Below, in pieces: positions 57,944-64,000 of a DNA stretch of 64,000 bases (positions within the stretch are counted from its first letter, which is position 1; every line of letters starts with the position of its first letter). Location of the stretch: contig DATLOM010000064.1 of the NCBI GenBank assembly GCA_035536185.1, positions 14,470 to 78,469 on the forward strand. Reading direction: 5' to 3'. The DNA is from GCA-2861595 sp035536185. GTDB lineage: Bacteria; Actinomycetota; Acidimicrobiia; Acidimicrobiales; GCA-2861595. A model generated the notes under the pieces. It made no database searches, was not told the origin of the DNA, and worked only from the letters and a program-made list of their open reading frames with translations. Position numbers and translations under genes: made by a program.

Positions 57944-58593
57944 CCGATCAGCACCGACTTCACCAGGTCCTCTGACTCGGGGGTCACCAGGACGAGCACC
58001 TCGTCGGCCGCCTGGAGGACGGTGTCGCCCCGGGGGACGATGACGTGGCGCTCCCGGACCACGGCCACGACAGTGGCGTCACGTGGGAACTGGAGATCGG
58101 CGATGGGCAGGCCGGCAGCCGGCGAGGCGTCGTCGAGGGTGACCTCCACCAGCTGGGCGTCCTGGAACTGCAGGAGGCGTACGAGCGACCCGACCGAGAC
58201 GGCCTCCTCCACCAGCGCGGTGAGCAGGTGGGGTGTCGAGACCGACACGTCGACCCCCCACGCCTCGGTGAACAGCCACTGGTTCTTCGGGTGGTTGACC
58301 CTCGCCACCACCCGGGGCACGGCGAACTCCTGCTTGGCCAGCAGGGACACGACGAGGTTGTCCTCGTCGTCGCCGGTGGCGGCCACCACCACGTCGGCCT
58401 CGGCCAGCCCCGCCTCGTGCAGGCTGGTCACCTCACAGGCATCGCCCTCGTACCACTGCACGTCGACCGTGGGGGCCGTGCGGGCGACCACGTCGGGGTC
58501 CTGCTCGATCAACAGCACCTCGTGGCCGGCGGCCTTGAGGTCGGCGGCGATGTAGGTGCCGACGTTGCCTGCTCCGGCGATGGCCACTCTCAC
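57925..58593 (-). CDS. TrkA/RCK potassium-channel regulatory protein (second of pair)
   Basis: 222 aa. N-terminal Rossmann fold (VAIAGAGNVGTYIAADL) and a C-terminal RCK-C domain (LVEVTLDDASPAAGL, ADEVLVLVTPES). RCK proteins bind NAD(H) or nucleotides and gate potassium uptake. It overlaps the first RCK gene (ATGA) as in the ceoBC pair of mycobacteria, so the two probably form a hetero-ring. Confidence 0.93.
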   Translation of the reverse strand: MRVAIAGAGNVGTYIAADLKAAGHEVLLIEQDPDVVARTAPTVDVQWYEGDACEVTSLHEAGLAEADVVVAATGDDEDNLVVSLLAKQEFAVPRVVARVNHPKNQWLFTEAWGVDVSVSTPHLLTALVEEAVSVGSLVRLLQFQDAQLVEVTLDDASPAAGLPIADLQFPRDATVVAVVRERHVIVPRGDTVLQAADEVLVLVTPESEDLVKSVLIGQPSSS

Positions 58594-59261
58594 CGGTCGT
58601 CACCCTCGGCCAGGCGCTCCTGAAGATCCTTCAGATCACTGTTCATCACCATGATGTGGAGGATGTCTCCTTCCTGGCCCACCAGGTCGGGGCCGACCAG
58701 GCGGGGGCTCCCGCCCCGGGTGACGGCCGCCACCCGGTACCTGCCGCGACTGCCGAGCCTGGACAGCTTCCTTCCCGCCCACATGTCGGGCAGTGACCGC
58801 TCGACGAGCAGCAGGTCGCCCGAGACGTCGTTCCACTCGGTCACCGACTCCTCCGGGAAGAGCCGCCGGGCGACCTGATCGGTGGTCCACGCCACCTGGG
58901 CCACGGTGGGGATCCCGAGGCGCTCGTAGATCACCGCCCGGCGGGGGTCCTGGATGCGGGCCACCACGTTGCGGATCTGGTACTTCTCCCGGGCGATACG
59001 GGCCGTCAGGATGTTCGAGTTGTCGCCGCCGGTGGTCGCGGCCAGTGCCTTGGCCTCGCGGATGCCGGCCTGCTCGAGGTGGTCCTGGTCGAAACCGAAC
59101 CCCAGGACGGCCCGCCCGCCCCAGCGTTCGGGCAGGTAGCGCTGGAAGGCCCGCCGGTCCTTGTCGATGACGGCGACGGAGTGGCCGAGACCGTCCATCT
59201 TGGCCGCCAGCTCCGACCCCACCCGTCCGCAGCCGACGACGATCACGTGCATGGTCACCAT
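58590..59261 (-). CDS. TrkA/RCK potassium-channel regulatory protein (first of pair)
   Basis: 223 aa from ATG 59261 (GAGGTGGGG 5 nt upstream). Rossmann fold HVIVVGCGRVGSELA, then ATTGGDNSNIL and VVARIQDP, and an RCK-C domain. Paired with the downstream RCK gene and divergent from the KimA-type transporter, so it probably controls that transporter. Only 50 bp separate the two start codons. Confidence 0.93.
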   Translation of the reverse strand: MVTMHVIVVGCGRVGSELAAKMDGLGHSVAVIDKDRRAFQRYLPERWGGRAVLGFGFDQDHLEQAGIREAKALAATTGGDNSNILTARIAREKYQIRNVVARIQDPRRAVIYERLGIPTVAQVAWTTDQVARRLFPEESVTEWNDVSGDLLLVERSLPDMWAGRKLSRLGSRGRYRVAAVTRGGSPRLVGPDLVGQEGDILHIMVMNSDLKDLQERLAEGDDR

Positions 59262-59311
59262 CAAAACCCCACCTCGGGGGCGCGCACAACTCCGGGATAG
59301 CGTCAGCCGCC

Positions 59312-61180
59312 GTGCTGACCGCTCTGAAGCGCCTATTGGTGGGCCGTCCCCTGGACACCGCCGAGCAGGAGCACCAGCGCATCCCCAAGGTCATCGCTCT
59401 TGCCGTCTTCTCCTCGGACGCCATCTCCTCCACCGCCTACGCCACCGAGGAGATCCTCTTCGTAACTGCCGTGGCCTCGGTCAGCAGCCTCCAGGTCGGC
59501 CTCGACCGCCTCATCCCCATCGCCGCGGCAGTGGCCATCCTGCTGTTCATCGTGGTCACGTCGTACCGCCGGACGATCTACGCGTATCCCCACGGCGGCG
59601 GGTCCTACGTGGTCAGCCGGGAGAACCTGGGCAAGTACCCCTCCCTCGTGGCCGGGGCCTCGATCCTGGTCGACTACATCCTCACGGTGGCCGTGTCCAT
59701 CTCCGCCGGGGTGGCCGCCATCATCTCCATCCCGGCCTTCCGGGGGGTGGAGGACCACCGGGTGCTCCTGGCACTCGGGCTCATCGCCCTGATCACCCTG
59801 GCCAACCTGAGGGGGATCAAGGAGTCGGGGACGATCTTCGCCTTCCCCACATACCTCTACATCGTGACCATCTCCGGCCTGGTGCTGTACGGGCTGGCCC
59901 GGTCGTTCTTCGGCGACATAGAGCCTGTGCCCTTCGATGCCGAGAAGTTCGAGGGAGCTCGGGAGGCCGGAGGTTCCTTGGGCCTGTTCCTGCTCCTGAA
60001 GGGCTTCTCCTCGGGTGCCGTCGCCCTGACCGGCATCGAGGCCATCGCCGACGGTGTCCCTGCTTTCCGGAAGCCGTCCTCGCGGAACGCGTCGATCACC
60101 TTGATGTGGATGGCCGCCATCCTGGGCTCGCTGTTCTTCGGTCTGGCCGTACTGGCCCACCGCCTGCACCCGTTCCCGAGTCACGAGGAGACAGTGCTCA
60201 GCCAGCTCGCCCGCACGGTCTATGGCGAAGGGCCGGTCTACCTGCTGCTGCAGTTCGCCACTGCCGCCATCCTCGTCCTGGCCGCCAACACTGCCTATGC
60301 CGACTTCCCCCGGCTGTCCTCGATCATCGCCAGGGACGGGTTCCTGCCCCGCCAGTTCGGCAACCGCGGTGACCGCCTCGTCTTCTCCAACGGGATCGTC
60401 TTCCTGGCCATCGCCGCCGGGCTGCTCATCATCGCCTTCGGAGGGCTCACCAACGCCCTGATCCCGCTGTATGCGGTGGGTGTCTTCACCTCGTTCACCC
60501 TGAGCCAGGTGGGGATGGTGCGCTACCAGCAGCGGGAGAAGAAACCGGGCTGGCGCTTCGGTGCTGCCGTCAGCGGCGTGGGCGCGGCGGTGACCTTCTT
60601 CGTCCTGCTGGTGGTGGCGGGCACCAAGTTCACCAGCGGGGCCTGGGTGCCGCTTGTCGTGGTGCCCTCGATCATCGCCCTGTTCACCGTCATCCGCCGT
60701 CACTACGACCGGGTGGCTGCCGCCCTCTCCGTCACCCCCGAGGAGGTGCGCAAGGAGGCGGTCAACCACACCGTCATCGTGCTCGTCGGCCGGGTCCACA
60801 AGGGTGTCCTGCAGGCCCTGGAGTACGCCAAGGCCATGCGCCCGAACCATCTCGCCGCCGTCTTCGTGGCTTCCGACGACGAGGAGCGCGAGGCGATCCT
60901 GGCCCAGTGGCAGGCCTTCAGGATCGACGTGCCGCTGGAGATCGTCAGCTCCCCCTATCGGGAGCTGGTCAAGCCCCTGGAGACCTTCCTGGACGACCTC
61001 GACCAGCGGTGGAGGAACGACACCGTCACCGTGGTCATCCCCGAGTTCGTGGTGGACCGTTGGTACGCCAACCTCCTCCACAACCAGAGCGCCCTGGCCG
61101 TGAAGCTGGCCCTGCTGGACCGGCCGGGAACGGTCGTCACGTCGGTGCCGTACCAGGTGAAGGGGCCGGCGAACGGGTAG
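59312..61180 (+). CDS. KimA-like APC-family potassium transporter
   Basis: 622 aa from GTG 59312. About 12 membrane helices (residues 25-450) with FSSDAISSTAYATEEIL and YAYPHGGGSYVVSRENLGKYP, which strongly resemble KimA (YdaO) of Bacillus, then a cytosolic C-terminal domain of universal-stress-protein type (about 480-620). KimA imports K+ with H+ and is controlled by c-di-AMP; no c-di-AMP riboswitch fits in the 50 bp upstream. The RCK pair next door suggests protein-level control. Confidence 0.85.
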   Translation: MLTALKRLLVGRPLDTAEQEHQRIPKVIALAVFSSDAISSTAYATEEILFVTAVASVSSLQVGLDRLIPIAAAVAILLFIVVTSYRRTIYAYPHGGGSYVVSRENLGKYPSLVAGASILVDYILTVAVSISAGVAAIISIPAFRGVEDHRVLLALGLIALITLANLRGIKESGTIFAFPTYLYIVTISGLVLYGLARSFFGDIEPVPFDAEKFEGAREAGGSLGLFLLLKGFSSGAVALTGIEAIADGVPAFRKPSSRNASITLMWMAAILGSLFFGLAVLAHRLHPFPSHEETVLSQLARTVYGEGPVYLLLQFATAAILVLAANTAYADFPRLSSIIARDGFLPRQFGNRGDRLVFSNGIVFLAIAAGLLIIAFGGLTNALIPLYAVGVFTSFTLSQVGMVRYQQREKKPGWRFGAAVSGVGAAVTFFVLLVVAGTKFTSGAWVPLVVVPSIIALFTVIRRHYDRVAAALSVTPEEVRKEAVNHTVIVLVGRVHKGVLQALEYAKAMRPNHLAAVFVASDDEEREAILAQWQAFRIDVPLEIVSSPYRELVKPLETFLDDLDQRWRNDTVTVVIPEFVVDRWYANLLHNQSALAVKLALLDRPGTVVTSVPYQVKGPANG

Positions 61181-61254
61181 CTTCGGCGGGCGGGGCCGGC
61201 CCAGTCGCCGGCCGTTCATCTGTAAGTGGACACCAAGAGGAAGAAGAGGTTTGC

Positions 61255-63762
<2,508 letters not shown>

Positions 63763-63777
63763 AAGCCACCCTTCGCC

Positions 63778-63825
63778 GTTGCGAGAACACAGCGGGCCTT
63801 TTCCGCCCCCCATGTCCTCGCAAGC
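63778..63825. repeat. GAGTACATAG-type palindromic element, copy 3 (imperfect)
   Basis: GTTGCGAGAACACAGCGGG and the opposing CCCCATGTCCTCGCAA are imperfect complements. It starts 15 bp after the hppA stop. Confidence 0.7.
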
Positions 63826-63850
63826 GGGGTGGGCGCCACCACCACCCGCC

Positions 63851-63896
63851 GTTGCGAGTACATACGGGCCCTTCCCGCCCCCCATGTCCTCGCAAC
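63851..63896. repeat. GAGTACATAG-type palindromic element, copy 4 (imperfect)
   Basis: GTTGCGAGTACATACGGGC with the facing CCCATGTCCTCGCAAC; the ends are exact inverted repeats, the middle is mismatched. 25 bp after copy 3. Confidence 0.72.
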
Positions 63897-63914
63897 CGGA
63901 GCGGCGCCACCACC

Positions 63915-64000
63915 CACCCCCCGTGGGGGGGGGGGTGGGGGGGGTGTGAGAGCCCCAAGGACAGCGAAACACGCGGGGGGGGGAGGGGGGGGGGGGGGGG
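63915..64000. other. homopolymer-rich G tract at the window end
   Basis: Runs of G broken by single T, A or C fill most of the last 85 bases. No other part of the window looks like this; assembly or read-end artefact is likely. Confidence 0.6.

Noticed and set aside
59262..59311. c-di-AMP riboswitch before the KimA-like gene
   Set aside because: The gap of 50 bp is too short for the ydaO-type aptamer.

Overview
The window is very GC-rich, tightly packed DNA with many GTG/TTG starts, 1-4 bp stop/start overlaps and a typical actinobacterial gene set: a WhiB protein, a GlnR-type orphan regulator, a class E sortase, a Tad pilus locus, paired RCK proteins beside a KimA-type potassium transporter, and an ArsA pair / WhiB / PonA2-type penicillin-binding protein order that recalls Rv3679-Rv3682 of mycobacteria. 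The GYW/DGG repeat proteins and Thr-rich linkers suggest a deep-branching member of Actinomycetota, probably Acidimicrobiia; this placement is inference. No transposase, phage gene, CRISPR array or rRNA was seen.

Layout. 0-9 kb: two ArsA-family ATPases, an NfeD-like membrane protein, WhiB, the selenocysteine genes selA-selB, a Rieske ferredoxin, a small coiled-coil membrane protein and a class A penicillin-binding protein. 9-27 kb: a surface-glycan region with glycosyltransferases, a flippase fused to a glycosyltransferase, FkbM and other methyltransferases and large polytopic membrane proteins. It is bracketed by two paralogous GYW-repeat secreted proteins in opposite orientation, with paralogous hendecad-repeat coiled-coil genes nearby. 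27-41 kb: a DUF2079 membrane protein, FxsA, an HTH-PAS-kinase that lacks its phosphoacceptor His, an apparently circularly permuted N-acetylmuramoyl-L-alanine amidase, an ABC exporter, Fe-S assembly proteins (Mrp, HesB/IscA), a Tat lipoprotein, a degenerate xanthine-dehydrogenase-like fusion and RidA. 41-48 kb: glnA-glnR, a drug-type ABC exporter, NAD synthetase and a primary-type sigma factor, then a 650 bp array of structured repeats and the selenocysteine tRNA. 48-57 kb: Tad pilus genes, an LPXTG protein with its sortase, and a STAS/anti-sigma pair. 57-64 kb: an OB-fold protein, two TrkA/RCK proteins, a KimA-like transporter and a potassium-independent proton pyrophosphatase.

Two dispersed repeat families stand out. 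One is a roughly 140 bp element of three hairpins (five near-complete copies) whose first stem changes in a compensatory way between copies; it lies at the 3' ends of genes, in the sense direction. The other is a palindrome around GAGTACATAG (four copies) at gene ends or starts. selA, selB and tRNA-Sec show that the organism decodes UGA as selenocysteine, although no selD and no obvious selenoprotein gene is in the window.

Starts were chosen by reading frame, Shine-Dalgarno sequence, signal peptide and fit to neighbours. No database search was possible, so family names rest on recognised motifs.
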